Of a DNA stretch of 64,000 nucleotides, positions 50,189-60,747 are shown in pieces. A program made the translations under genes and the position numbers. Under the pieces are notes generated by a model. It searched no databases. It was not told where the DNA came from and saw nothing but the letters and a program-made list of their open reading frames with translations. Location: assembly GCF_900105355.1 (NCBI RefSeq), contig NZ_FNSC01000001.1, positions 3,410,001 to 3,474,000 of the forward strand, in the 5' to 3' direction. The stretch's first letter is position 1, and each line of letters opens with the position of its first letter. The stretch comes from Pseudomonas anguilliseptica. GTDB taxonomy: Bacteria; Pseudomonadota; Gammaproteobacteria; Pseudomonadales; Pseudomonadaceae.

Positions 50189-50706
50189 GTATGGTTTCGC
50201 AAGGCAAGGGCTTTACCGCGCAGTTGGATAATTCGCTGTTGCTGCAACGCTGGAGTGCTCTGGCGCCGCGTGAGCAGTTTTCGCTCGGCAGTCTCGGGGC
50301 GTTTCTGCTGTTGGTGCTGCTTTATCTGACGCTCTGGCAACCGGCGCAGGAGCGCCTGGCCGCAGCGCGCAGTGCGTTTGAAACGCAGCGCGAGTTGAAT
50401 GCCTATCTGCATAGTCAGGAGCCGGCGGCGCGCAATGTGGCCAGCAGCCCGCAGCAGGCGATTGATCCGGAGCGCCTGCAAGGCATGGTCACGGCCACGG
50501 CCGCGACCCAGGGGCTGACCATTGAGCGCTTGGACAACTCTGGCGATGGCGCCGTGCAGCTCAATCTGCAACCAGCGCCTTTTGCTCAGTTGCTGCGTTG
50601 GTTCACTGTGCTGCAGGAGCAGGGTGTGCAAATCGCCGAAGCCGGGCTGGATCGCGCCGAAGACAATAAGGTGGCTGCTCGGCTCAGTCTGCGGGTGGCG
50701 CAATAA
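50185..50706 (+). CDS. xcpZ: type II secretion inner-membrane protein GspM (XcpZ)
   Basis: A 173-residue protein with an N-terminal span (FSLGSLGAFLLLVLLYLTLW) preceded by RWSALAPREQ, and a periplasmic ferredoxin-like domain (AQLLRWFTVLQEQGVQIAEAGLDRA). It pairs with GspL. It is the last gene of the gspE–M unit; gspN is absent, as is usual in pseudomonads, and the prepilin peptidase must be encoded elsewhere. Confidence 0.93.
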   Translation: MSMVSQGKGFTAQLDNSLLLQRWSALAPREQFSLGSLGAFLLLVLLYLTLWQPAQERLAAARSAFETQRELNAYLHSQEPAARNVASSPQQAIDPERLQGMVTATAATQGLTIERLDNSGDGAVQLNLQPAPFAQLLRWFTVLQEQGVQIAEAGLDRAEDNKVAARLSLRVAQ

Positions 50707-50784
50707 TGGTGCGGAGTGCCCTGTGATAGCACCTGGCAAGGGCAGCGTTTTTTGCACTTTTTTAGAAAAACTTGAAGCAGCGTG

Positions 50785-50813
50785 TTGACTTAGGTGCGGC
50801 CCTTGCGTAAATT
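50785..50813 (+). promoter_or_regulatory. sigma70 promoter of the tRNA operon
   Basis: TTGACT (50785–50790) and TAAATT (50808–50813) with a 17-bp spacer. A GC-rich discriminator (TCGCGCC) follows, typical of stable-RNA promoters under stringent control. It lies about 19 bp before the tRNA-Val gene. Confidence 0.8.
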
Positions 50814-50831
50814 TCGCGCCTCGCAAGCAGC

Positions 50832-50907
50832 GGGTGATTAGCTCAGCTGGGAGAGCATCTGCCTTACAAGCAGAGGGTCGGCGGTTCGATCCCGTCATCA
50901 CCCACCA
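50832..50907 (+). tRNA. tRNA-Val (anticodon TAC)
   Basis: A 76-nt cloverleaf including an encoded CCA. The acceptor stem GGGTGAT pairs with ATCACCC, the anticodon loop in CTGCCTTACAAGCAG gives TAC, and the T-loop is GGTTCGATCC. Confidence 0.97.
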
Positions 50908-50920
50908 CTCTTGTGAAACC

Positions 50921-50932
50921 GGACGAAAGTCC
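50921..50932 (+). repeat. GNRA-loop hairpin in the leader of tRNA-Asp copy 1
   Basis: GGACGAAAGTCC: a 4-bp stem with GAAA tetraloop, 8 nt before the tRNA-Asp 5' end. A matching hairpin (GTAA loop) lies at the same distance before copy 2, so the duplicated unit includes this leader. Confidence 0.5.
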
Positions 50933-50940
50933 ACCGACGC

Positions 50941-51017
50941 GCAGCGGTAGTTCAGTCGGTTAGAATACCGGCCTGTCACGCCGGGGGTCGCGGGTTCGAG
51001 TCCCGTCCGCTGCGCCA
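50941..51017 (+). tRNA. tRNA-Asp (anticodon GTC), copy 1
   Basis: A 77-nt tRNA with encoded CCA. The acceptor GCAGCGG pairs with CCGCTGC, and the anticodon GTC lies in CCGGCCTGTCACGCCGG. The T-arm is CGGGTTCGAGTCCCG. Confidence 0.97.
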
Positions 51018-51096
51018 TATTTTCCAGCCTGGGTTCGCTCAAGTTGAGATGAAAAAGCCCTCAGGGTTGATTCATCAGATGAAGCAAGAGTTCTAC

Positions 51097-51108
51097 GGAC
51101 GTAAGTCC
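51097..51108 (+). repeat. GNRA-loop hairpin in the leader of tRNA-Asp copy 2
   Basis: GGACGTAAGTCC: the stem is the same as in the copy-1 leader, with the loop changed from GAAA to GTAA, still GNRA. It is 8 nt before the tRNA. Confidence 0.5.
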
Positions 51109-51116
51109 ACCGACAT

Positions 51117-51193
51117 GCAGCGGTAGTTCAGTCGGTTAGAATACCGGCCTGTCACGCCGGGGGGCGCGGGTTCGAGTCCCGTCCGCTGCGCCA
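51117..51193 (+). tRNA. tRNA-Asp (anticodon GTC), copy 2
   Basis: A 77-nt tRNA with encoded CCA, identical to copy 1 except for one T-to-G change in the variable loop (GGGGGGCG instead of GGGGGTCG). All stems are intact, so it should be functional. Confidence 0.96.
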
Positions 51194-51202
51194 TATAGGA
51201 AG

Positions 51203-51232
51203 CCCGCTGATAGCAATATCAGCGGGTTTTTT
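51203..51232 (+). terminator. terminator of the tRNA operon
   Basis: CCCGCTGATA and TATCAGCGGG form a 10-bp stem with a GCAA loop, followed by six T residues. A textbook intrinsic terminator 10 bp after the last tRNA. Confidence 0.95.
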
Positions 51233-51378
51233 ATTGCCTGCCATCTAGGTCTTCACTCCGAAGATGCGCTACGCGACAAACTGTCATCTTGCGTTCATCT
51301 GCCTGCTCTAGCTTGATTGGCATGCTCTTTGTTTATGCAATGAGCGGTTGCTGACTTATCGAGTGGGAGGAACAGGCA

Positions 51379-51463
51379 ATGGATGATTATCAGGAAGAGC
51401 TGCTGGAAGCGCGCCACTGAGCAGGATGTACCGGAGCGTGACGAAGACGCCACCGAGCTCTGA
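51379..51463 (+). pseudogene. very short ORF, possibly frameshifted
   Basis: A strong ribosome site (GGGAGGAACAGGCA) precedes ATG GAT GAT TAT..., but the frame ends after 13 codons (MDDYQEELLEARH). One base further on, the next frame continues acidic and ends cleanly: EQDVPERDEDATEL at 51463. Dropping one base would give a 27-residue acidic peptide. Either a broken micro-gene or a short leader peptide; no family is recognised with confidence. Confidence 0.35.
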
Positions 51464-51478
51464 TCCGCTTTAGAACTG

Positions 51479-52519
51479 TTAGAGCGTCCGGCGCTGTTCG
51501 CGGCGATATTCCCCTGGGGTTTGCTGGTTCCAGCGTTTGAACGCACGCTGGAAAGCTTCGGCCGAGGCAAAGCCGAGCAAGTAGGCGATTTCGCCAAAAG
51601 CCAGCTCGGTGTCGCGAATATAGGCCATCGCCAGGTCGCGGCGGGTGTCGTTGAGGATGCTGCGAAACTGCGTGCCTTCCTCGGCCAGCTTGCGCCGCAG
51701 GGTCCAGGTCGGCAGCTGCAGACGTGCAGCAACTTCCGCTAGGTCGGGCTCGCGGCCATGCAGCAACGGGCCGAGCAGCTGAGTAATGCGCTCGCGCAGG
51801 TTGCGGGTGCGAGTCAGCTGCGTCAGTTCCCGTTCACAGATTTCCAGTAGGTGTCGCCAGGTGCTCGGGCAGTGCTCGGGGTTGCGCAGGTTCAGGCTCT
51901 GCTGGCTCAGGCGCAACTGGTTATGCTCGCTGGCAAACTCCACCGGGCAGGCAAACAATTCGCCGTACTGCGCCGCGTAATCTGGCGCGGGAAATTCAAT
52001 CTGCACTTTCTCCACGGGTAGGTTCTGTTGCGCCAGCTTGCTCAGTTGTTGTGTCCAGCTGGCCAGTACCGAGTCGACCACGAAGCGGTTGTAAGCGTTG
52101 TACGGGCTGATCGAATAGAAGCGTAGCCAGGCGCCCCGACTGTCTTCGTGCAGGCTCGACTGGCCGCGGTAATTGCTGGCATACAGCGGTTCGAAGCGAA
52201 TCAGCGCGCGCGCCGCCTCGCGTACTGTTGGTGCCTGTGCCGCAGTAACGCCGGCCAGGCCAACCTGGCTCAGGCGGCTGGTTTGCCCCATCAGCAGGCC
52301 CAGGCCAGGCTCACCGCATTGCTGAATGGCGCTATGACCCAAGCGCATATAGCGTGGGATCGACAGCCGCGCGCGTGGTTCGGCCAGGCGCGCGGCATCC
52401 AGGCCGTAACTGTCGAGCAGTGGTTGCGGGTCCTGGGCGCAATGGCGCATGGCATCGGCCAGGCTGTCGACAAAACCCACCGACAGATCACCCAGTTTCA
52501 CCCGTGTGCTTTTCAGCAT
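51479..52519 (-). CDS. AraC-family transcription regulator
   Basis: A 346-residue regulator. The N-terminal arabinose-binding-like domain of the OruR/ArgR type (about 1–230) contains LSIPRYMRLGHSAIQQCGEPGLGL. The C-terminal double helix-turn-helix (DLAEVAARLQLPTWTLRRKL, then ELAFGEIAYLLGFASAEAFQ and RAFKRWNQQTPGEYRR) is typical. The start is ATG 52519. It is divergent from fadH across a 231-bp gap, so it may control that gene; the inducer is unknown. Confidence 0.92.
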   Translation of the reverse strand: MLKSTRVKLGDLSVGFVDSLADAMRHCAQDPQPLLDSYGLDAARLAEPRARLSIPRYMRLGHSAIQQCGEPGLGLLMGQTSRLSQVGLAGVTAAQAPTVREAARALIRFEPLYASNYRGQSSLHEDSRGAWLRFYSISPYNAYNRFVVDSVLASWTQQLSKLAQQNLPVEKVQIEFPAPDYAAQYGELFACPVEFASEHNQLRLSQQSLNLRNPEHCPSTWRHLLEICERELTQLTRTRNLRERITQLLGPLLHGREPDLAEVAARLQLPTWTLRRKLAEEGTQFRSILNDTRRDLAMAYIRDTELAFGEIAYLLGFASAEAFQRAFKRWNQQTPGEYRREQRRTL

Positions 52520-52723
52520 TGCGTCGTTATCCCCTCTGCGCCCATTCAATGTCTGGCATTTAGATAGGGTCGTCAGGGTAGGTAGGTGTGTGGGTTTTGC
52601 CAAGCGTCACTGCTCTTTTTGGTCATTAGGTTGTTACTTTAGGTCATTGAGCTGTTTGGCGCGGCTGATTATCGTCTAGACCATATTCGACCGCGACCCG
52701 CTAAGAGGTTGCGGCATCCGTGA

Positions 52724-54784
<2,061 letters not shown>

Positions 54785-54793
54785 AGCAACCAG

Positions 54794-54818
54794 CGCCCCG
54801 CCTAGTGCGGGGCGTTTT
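54794..54818 (+). terminator. terminator after fadH
   Basis: CGCCCCGC and GCGGGGCG form an 8-bp stem with a CTAGT loop, followed by TTTT. Confidence 0.9.
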
Positions 54819-54849
54819 GTATGTGGCTGACAACAATAAGGAAAAGCCC

Positions 54850-55281
54850 GTGTCCGAGATCCCTCAACTACAGGCGGCCGCCGCCGCTACGCTCGCGCAA
54901 TGGCATGCTCTGATGCAAAACAACGACCTGCTCAGCCTGCCGGAATTGCTGCACCCGCAGGCGGTGTTCCGTTCGCCCATGGCGTACAAACCTTATGCTG
55001 GGGCGCCCATGGTGTCGCTGATTCTCAATACCGTAAGCAAGGTGTTTGTCGACTTTGCCTATCACCGTGAGTTGGTCAGCGCCGATGGTCTCAATGTGGT
55101 GCTGGAATTCAGCGCCAAAGTGGGCGAGCGCGAGCTCAAGGGCATCGACATGATCCGCTTTGATGAAACCGGCAAGATTGTCGATTTTGAAGTGATGGTT
55201 CGCCCCATGAGCGGCCTGCAGGCCTTGGGTGAGGAAATGGGTCGACGTCTGGCTCCATTTCTGGCGTCTGCAAAGGCCTGA
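54850..55281 (+). CDS. NTF2-like (SnoaL-type) protein
   Basis: A 143-residue protein with the cone-shaped NTF2 fold pattern: an N-terminal helix (AAAATLAQWHALMQNNDLLSL), then PELLHPQAVFRSPM and four long strands (LNVVLEFSAKVGERELKGID, MIRFDETGKIVDFEVMVRP). The start is GTG 54850, with AAGGA 7 bases upstream. Relatives are small-molecule binding proteins or isomerases. It follows fadH behind a terminator, so any link with fatty-acid metabolism is only positional. Confidence 0.8.
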   Translation: MSEIPQLQAAAAATLAQWHALMQNNDLLSLPELLHPQAVFRSPMAYKPYAGAPMVSLILNTVSKVFVDFAYHRELVSADGLNVVLEFSAKVGERELKGIDMIRFDETGKIVDFEVMVRPMSGLQALGEEMGRRLAPFLASAKA

Positions 55282-55543
55282 AGCGTTGCACCAAATCCAT
55301 CACAGTTTCGCCCTGTGGGCCGGTTTTTAGCGGCTGGCTGGCAGGTTGACAGCCAACCCAGTCACATTGCTGGGCTTGGTTTTTCCCCTAGACTTGCCTG
55401 AACAAGGGTATAGCGCCTGCAGCATGGGCCTTGCTTAACCCGTCAGAATGTTGGCAGTCTTGCTATGTGCGCCATTTTTTGCGCAGCATAAACAAGATGA
55501 GTCACCGCTGAGCGGAGTCCCGTTTCGGCCTAGAGGAAAAGCG

Positions 55544-56914
55544 ATGAGCATGCAGAACAAGCCGCAGATGGTCGAGGCCGTACTGTTCTTCAGTGAGCGC
55601 GGCGGCATATGCAAGCAAATGTTTTTCCCCGAGTTCGAAGCCTTGCTCGACGGCGTGGTGAATATGCCGGAGTTCGCCGACGAGCAGATGCGTGTGGCGT
55701 ACGTACTGATAAACCCGCGCTTGCTGATCAAGGCGCTGGTGTTTTTCTACCTGGACTTCGACGAAAAGGGCGCGCCGGATTCCGGCTGGAATATTCCTTT
55801 GCAGGCCTTGGCCGAGCGGGCTGGGCGCGGGCCTGATCTGGGTGCAGGGCCAATTCGACTGGCGTGCCGCAGTCAATGCCCGGTGTCCTGGCACCAGATG
55901 CATCTCTGGGACCCTAGCCTGACTCCCGGCAATAACGATCTGGCGCTGCTGCGTGATGTGGTCAAGCGCAACAGCCTGGGTTTGCTGGCCGAAGACGAGA
56001 ATGCCCAGGCGGTTGCGCCCGAGCGGCTGCAGATGGCCTCGGAGGATAAGTGGTACGCCCCGGATCCTGCTCAGGAAGAAGCTGCCAAAGCCACGGAAAA
56101 GCTTGATCAGGAACAGCGCCTGAAAGCCGCGCAACTGATCAAACAGCAGCGCTTGCGCATCAGCAGCCTGACCCAGCAACACGAAGAAGAACTGGCCAAG
56201 TTCAAGTTGGCCAGCGATGAGCAGAGCAAGAACCTGCAGGCGCAAATTCATGGCCTGCATCAGGCCTTGCGTCAGCAAGAAGAACACAACGCTGCGTTGA
56301 AGGCGCAGCTGGCGGCTCAGGCGGCGAGTTTCCAGGCCTCCCGTGAGGAGATGACCGAGCAGCTGCGCGCGCTTGAGCATGATGGTCGCAGTGAGAGTGA
56401 CAGCCTGCGTGTGCAGTTTGAAAGCGAGATGCAGGCCAAGATCGCCTCGGCAGTGGCTGAATACAAAGAGCAGATTGCTATTCGCGATGTCGAGCTGGCT
56501 TATCGCGGCGAGCAGGACACGCAAGCGCTGCAGGAGATCAATCGCCTCAAACGTGCTTACGCCGATCTGGCCAGTCAGGGGGGGGATCAGATTCTCGAGC
56601 GCCTGGCCAAGCTCGGTGTGGTGTTTGTGGTCTATCACCCCGGAGCGGGTCACCTGACCATCCCGCTGCAGGATATCGCCTCGTATCAGGACAATCCGCT
56701 GGCCTATGCCGCGGCCAAGTGCTTTGTCAGCGAAGAGCAGTACCGTCATTGGCTGGCGCATTATCAGCAGCCAAGCTGTGAAGCCTCACTGCCCAGCGGT
56801 GAGCGCTGCGCCATCCCAATCGACCGTATTGACACGCCCAGTCGTTTTACCCTGGGCGAGTCCAATTGCTGTGCACGGCACAAGGCCAGTAGCCGTTTGC
56901 GTACTGTCAGTTAG
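55544..56914 (+). CDS. conserved coiled-coil protein with cysteine-rich C-terminus
   Basis: A 456-residue cytoplasmic protein. The N-terminal globular domain (about 1–165) ends in the conserved LGAGPIRLACRSQCPVSWHQ segment. A long coiled coil of Gln/Glu/Lys heptads follows at about 175–360. A C-terminal domain (YHPGAGHLTIPLQDIASY) ends in a possible metal site (Cys..Cys..CC..His; CEAS, ERCAIP, NCCARHK). GAGG lies upstream of ATG 55544. Homologues occur in pseudomonads at this locus; the function is not established. A structural or chromosome-associated role is only suggested by the coiled coil. Confidence 0.75.
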   Translation: MSMQNKPQMVEAVLFFSERGGICKQMFFPEFEALLDGVVNMPEFADEQMRVAYVLINPRLLIKALVFFYLDFDEKGAPDSGWNIPLQALAERAGRGPDLGAGPIRLACRSQCPVSWHQMHLWDPSLTPGNNDLALLRDVVKRNSLGLLAEDENAQAVAPERLQMASEDKWYAPDPAQEEAAKATEKLDQEQRLKAAQLIKQQRLRISSLTQQHEEELAKFKLASDEQSKNLQAQIHGLHQALRQQEEHNAALKAQLAAQAASFQASREEMTEQLRALEHDGRSESDSLRVQFESEMQAKIASAVAEYKEQIAIRDVELAYRGEQDTQALQEINRLKRAYADLASQGGDQILERLAKLGVVFVVYHPGAGHLTIPLQDIASYQDNPLAYAAAKCFVSEEQYRHWLAHYQQPSCEASLPSGERCAIPIDRIDTPSRFTLGESNCCARHKASSRLRTVS

Positions 56915-56916
56915 CC

Positions 56917-57752
56917 TTGTCTGTTGCCCTGCCTGACTGGGCGCCCTGTGCCCCTTTGCAGCATCTTTCGCTGGACTGGTCTGCCGTCGCCGGGGTTGAA
57001 CTGGCGGTATTGCGCCTGGATCTGCTTGACCCGCTGATCAGCGGCAATAAATGGTTCAAACTCTCCGAGCACCTACGCGCCGCAGAAGCCTGTGCTGCCA
57101 CTGGCGTGATCAGCCTGGGCGGCGCACATTCCAATCATCTGCATGCCCTGGCCGCTGCCGGCAAGCGCTTCAATTTCCAGACCGTTGGGCTTCTGCGTGG
57201 CCATCCGCAGCAGACTCAGACGGTGGATGACTTGCTGGCTTTTGGCATGCACCTGCACTGGCTGGGTTATGCGGGCTACCGGGCTCGGCATGCGGCCGAC
57301 TTCTGGTTGCCCTGGCAGGCGCACTATCCGGGCTTTTATTCGCTGCCCGAGGGTGGTGGTGGCCTACCGGGCGCGCTGGGCTGTATGAGCCTGGTGCAGC
57401 AGGTTCGCCAGCAGCTGCCAAACCTCGGTTGGACCGATTACGACGCCTGGTGGCTGGCGGCAGGGACGGGCACCACTCTGGCAGGCCTGTTGCTTGGTGA
57501 GGCTGCCGCGCATCCTGTGTATGCAGCGTTGGCGGTACCGGCTGACCATGGTGTCGAGCAGCAGGTGCAGGCGATTGTTCAAACTGCCGGTATGCCAGTG
57601 CGGTGTTTCTCCTCTCGCAGCTCGACTACAGCGCCTACGCATTGCGTGATGGTGTGGATGCCTTGCCGGCGATCCAGCGTGATGCGCTGCTGTGTGAAAG
57701 TGGCTCGGGCTATCTGGCGCGCTCGGGCGGGCGCACCGAACGCAGCCTGTGA
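56917..57752 (+). pseudogene. truncated PLP-dependent deaminase/desulfhydrase (ACC deaminase family)
   Basis: The first 225 codons or so from TTG 56917 are a good 1-aminocyclopropane-1-carboxylate deaminase/D-cysteine desulfhydrase: PLP lysine Lys45 in LISGNKWFKL, GGAHSNHLHALAAAG, and the phosphate loop AAGTGTTLAGLLLGE. Near 57590 the family sequence stops. The same frame then becomes Ser/Arg-rich nonsense that runs on antisense through the next gene. Another frame gives AVFLLSQLDYSAYALRDGVD to a stop at 57752, which does not look like this family's C-terminus. About 100 C-terminal residues, including the usual HTGGLQG-type motif, are missing. Confidence 0.72.
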
Positions 57753-57753
57753 G

Positions 57754-58701
57754 TTAGCTGGCCGGTTGCGCCGGCCAGTGATCATTCACCAGAAATACCC
57801 GCTCGGCTTCCAGCCAGTCATTCTGCGGGCCTTCAATCAGGCGTACGAGCAACTGCGTGTTAGCATCGTTCGGCAGTGCCCTGAGCCATTGATTGAATTG
57901 CTCACGCGACCACAAATGCTCCTTCTCAGTCCGCGCTGACGCTAGCCAGGCGTGCCGGGCTAAGGGCTGCCAGTGACCTGGGTTGTGCGTGGCAAAGCGC
58001 GTCCAGTCAGTGCGATGCAGCCAGCGCCCACGCAGATGCGCAGAGTTGCCATGTTGCGGGGCGGCATAGGAGGGCTGCAGCCAGGGATAGAACAGATAAC
58101 CGCCCAGCCACAACGCCGCCTGAGGTTGCTGAATAGCCAGCTCGGTCAACCGCTGCTGGGCTTGAGCGCGGGTGGATAGCGGCAGCTGATGTTGGCCCAG
58201 GTGCGCCAGTTTGATATCCAGGCGATCATGGCTGCCCGGGCCGAGCCAGTGTGCCAGCTCTGCGCCACTACAATCCTGTTGGCCGAGGTACAGCTTGATC
58301 GCCAGTTCCAGGTGATGCACGCCTTCCTCATCGCGCAGCAGCATATCCAGCTCACCCAGGGTATGCCCCTGCTGCCGGATGGGCAGGTTGGCAGCCGGCA
58401 CCTCGATACCAGGCGCGGCATGCAGGGCAAATTGCCAGAGGCGTTCGTAGTACAACCCCAGGCGGCGCACTGAGCTTTGGCTTAACCACTGCTGTAGGGC
58501 ATGGCTGTCGGCATCCAGACTCAGCAGCCAGTCAGCCAGTGCTTCGGGTTGCTGGCTCCAGTTGCTGGCCTTGAGAGGGTGACGCTGTGGCCAGGGTGTC
58601 TGCGTCAGCAACGGCGGCGAGAGCAGTGCCCAAGCCAGGTCGCGCACGGCGGGCTGGCGCAACTGCGAGGGCAGGTCGGTGAGTGAGGGGAAGGGCATCA
58701 T
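57754..58701 (-). CDS. DUF1853 family protein
   Basis: A 315-residue protein of the DUF1853 family. It contains LGLYYERLWQFAL, the nuclease-like LGELDMLLRDEEGVHHLELAIKLYL (E-x-D ... ExK pattern, suggestive of a PD-(D/E)XK fold), and a C-terminal WLEAERVFLVNDHWP. A nuclease-type fold is an inference. ATG 58701 (or the adjacent 58698) begins MMPFPSLTDLP; upstream codons lack a ribosome site. It converges with the pseudogene, with stops 1 bp apart. Confidence 0.82.
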   Translation of the reverse strand: MMPFPSLTDLPSQLRQPAVRDLAWALLSPPLLTQTPWPQRHPLKASNWSQQPEALADWLLSLDADSHALQQWLSQSSVRRLGLYYERLWQFALHAAPGIEVPAANLPIRQQGHTLGELDMLLRDEEGVHHLELAIKLYLGQQDCSGAELAHWLGPGSHDRLDIKLAHLGQHQLPLSTRAQAQQRLTELAIQQPQAALWLGGYLFYPWLQPSYAAPQHGNSAHLRGRWLHRTDWTRFATHNPGHWQPLARHAWLASARTEKEHLWSREQFNQWLRALPNDANTQLLVRLIEGPQNDWLEAERVFLVNDHWPAQPAS

Positions 58702-58885
58702 GCTGCGAGCATAGCGCTTCGCGGCTATTTGCGAGCTGCTGCGCGTCGGCCCCTCTGGGTTAAAAGTGATCCCGCAGCTCTTCAATAAACGCTTAAACGC
58801 TGTCATGGCAGGTCAGCGGTTTGCCGCTGCCATGGGCTTTCGCCCATAATCCGAGCCACTAGATCCAGAGCCTGGCGGGAGCACC

Positions 58886-59773
58886 ATGGAGCAGTTTCGT
58901 AATATCGGCATCATCGGTCGACTGGGCAGCACCCAGGTTCTCGACACCATTCGCCGGCTGAAGAAATTTCTGCTCGCTCGTCACCTGCATGTGATCCTCG
59001 AAGACACCATCGCTGAAGTGCTGCCGGGTCATGGCTTGCAGACCTCATCGCGCAAAATTCTCGGCGAAGTATGCGACTTGGTGATCGTGGTCGGCGGTGA
59101 TGGCAGCATGCTCGGCGCCGCCCGTGCATTGGCGCGGCATAAGGTGCCGGTGCTGGGCGTCAACCGTGGCAGCCTGGGCTTTCTCACCGATATTCGCCCA
59201 GATGAGTTGGAAGTGAAGGTGGCCCAGGTGCTCGAAGGGCATTACCTGACCGAAAACCGCTTTCTGCTGGAGGCCGAAGTACGCCGCAATGGCGAGGCCA
59301 TCGGTCAGGGTGATGCGCTCAACGATGTGGTGCTGCATCCGGGTAAGTCCACGCGGATGATCGAGTTCGAACTGTTTATCAATGGCCAGTTCGTCTGTAG
59401 CCAGAAGGCCGACGGCCTGATCGTGGCCACGCCGACCGGCTCTACGGCCTATGCGCTGTCCGCTGGCGGGCCGATCATGCATCCCAAGTTGGATGCCATC
59501 GTGATCGTGCCGATGTACCCGCATACGCTGTCCAGTCGGCCGATTGTGGTGGATGGCAACAGCGAGCTGAAAATCGTCGTATCCAAGGATCTGCAGCTGT
59601 ATCCGCAGGTTTCCTGTGACGGACAGAATCACTTCACCTGTGCCCCCGGCGACACGGTCACCGTGGCCAAGCGGCCGCAGAAGCTGCGCCTGATTCACCC
59701 GCTGGACCACAACTATTACGAAGTTTGTCGCAACAAGTTGGGCTGGGGTAGCCGGCTCGGCGGGGGGGCTTGA
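58886..59773 (+). CDS. nadK: NAD kinase
   Basis: A 295-residue enzyme phosphorylating NAD to NADP. The catalytic GGDGS motif is at 70–74 (Asp72), followed by GVNRGSLGFLTDI, the conserved NDVVLHPG, and the Gly-rich KADGLIVATPTGSTAYALSAGGPI loop. Starts at ATG 58886 with GGGAG upstream. The next gene starts on its stop codon. Confidence 0.96.
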   Translation: MEQFRNIGIIGRLGSTQVLDTIRRLKKFLLARHLHVILEDTIAEVLPGHGLQTSSRKILGEVCDLVIVVGGDGSMLGAARALARHKVPVLGVNRGSLGFLTDIRPDELEVKVAQVLEGHYLTENRFLLEAEVRRNGEAIGQGDALNDVVLHPGKSTRMIEFELFINGQFVCSQKADGLIVATPTGSTAYALSAGGPIMHPKLDAIVIVPMYPHTLSSRPIVVDGNSELKIVVSKDLQLYPQVSCDGQNHFTCAPGDTVTVAKRPQKLRLIHPLDHNYYEVCRNKLGWGSRLGGGA

Positions 59774-60747
59774 TGCGCCTCGATCCTGCTCGCGGTTACG
59801 ACCTGATCGGCGACATCCATGGCTGCGCGAAAACCCTGGAGCATCTGCTCAGCACCCTGGGCTATCGCCAGCAGGGTGGTGTGTGGCAGCACCCTAAGCG
59901 TATGGCGATCTTTCTGGGTGATCTGGTCGATCGTGGCCCGCGCATCCGTGAAGCATTGCACCTGGTGCGCGATATGGTCGTGGCCGGCCAGGCGCTGTGC
60001 ATCATGGGTAACCATGAGTTCAATGCGCTGGCCTGGAGCACGCCGGCAGCGCCAGGCAGCGGTAGGCAGTTTGTTCGTGAGCACACGCCACGGCATGCGC
60101 GGCTGATCAAGGAAACCCTGGAGCAGTTCGATGCCTATCCGGCGGAGTGGCAGGGATTTCTCGACTGGTTCTACGAGTTGCCGCTGTTTATTGATGCCGG
60201 GCATTTCCGCGTGGTGCATGCCTGCTGGGATGCAAGTCTGATTGAACCGCTGCGTGCGCAGTTTGCCGATGGCTGCATCGACGAGCATTTTCTCCAGGCC
60301 GCGGCCGTGCACGGCAGCTTTGCCAATACCGCGCTGGATCGACTGTTGCGCGGCACTGATATGCGTCTGCCGCACGGTATGACCCTGACCAGCGATGACG
60401 GTTTTACCCGCGCGCATTTCCGTACCAAATTCTGGGAAGAAGACCCGCAAACCTACGGCGACATCGTCTTTCAGCCCGATGCCCTGCCGGAGCTGGCAGC
60501 GCAGATACCGCTCAGCGAGATGCAGAAAACCGAATTGCTCAAATACGGTGCCGATCAGCCGCTGTTGTTTGTCGGCCACTACTGGCGCAGCGGCAAACCT
60601 GCACCGATTCGCAGCAACCTGGCCTGTCTGGATTACAGCGCCGTCTTGAACGGCAAACTGGTGGCCTATCGGCTTGATCAGGAGACGCGCCTGGATGCCC
60701 ACAAGTTTGTCTGGGTCGATGTTGAAAGCCCGGAGGCGCGGCCATGA
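59773..60747 (+). CDS. calcineurin-like metallophosphoesterase
   Basis: A 324-residue phosphoesterase with the dimetal motifs GDIHG (13–17), GDLVDRG, GNHE and a C-terminal VGHYW. This is the pattern of bacterial Ser/Thr phosphatase-like (PrpE/ApaH-type) enzymes; the substrate is unknown. Its ATG overlaps the nadK stop by one base and its stop overlaps the rhomboid gene by 4 bp, so nadK, this gene and the rhomboid gene form one operon. Confidence 0.88.
   Translation: MRLDPARGYDLIGDIHGCAKTLEHLLSTLGYRQQGGVWQHPKRMAIFLGDLVDRGPRIREALHLVRDMVVAGQALCIMGNHEFNALAWSTPAAPGSGRQFVREHTPRHARLIKETLEQFDAYPAEWQGFLDWFYELPLFIDAGHFRVVHACWDASLIEPLRAQFADGCIDEHFLQAAAVHGSFANTALDRLLRGTDMRLPHGMTLTSDDGFTRAHFRTKFWEEDPQTYGDIVFQPDALPELAAQIPLSEMQKTELLKYGADQPLLFVGHYWRSGKPAPIRSNLACLDYSAVLNGKLVAYRLDQETRLDAHKFVWVDVESPEARP

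Noticed and set aside
51379..51463. TGA read as selenocysteine in the short acidic ORF
   Set aside because: The sequence after the TGA in the same frame is not protein-like, while the next frame is; no SECIS-like structure is evident.
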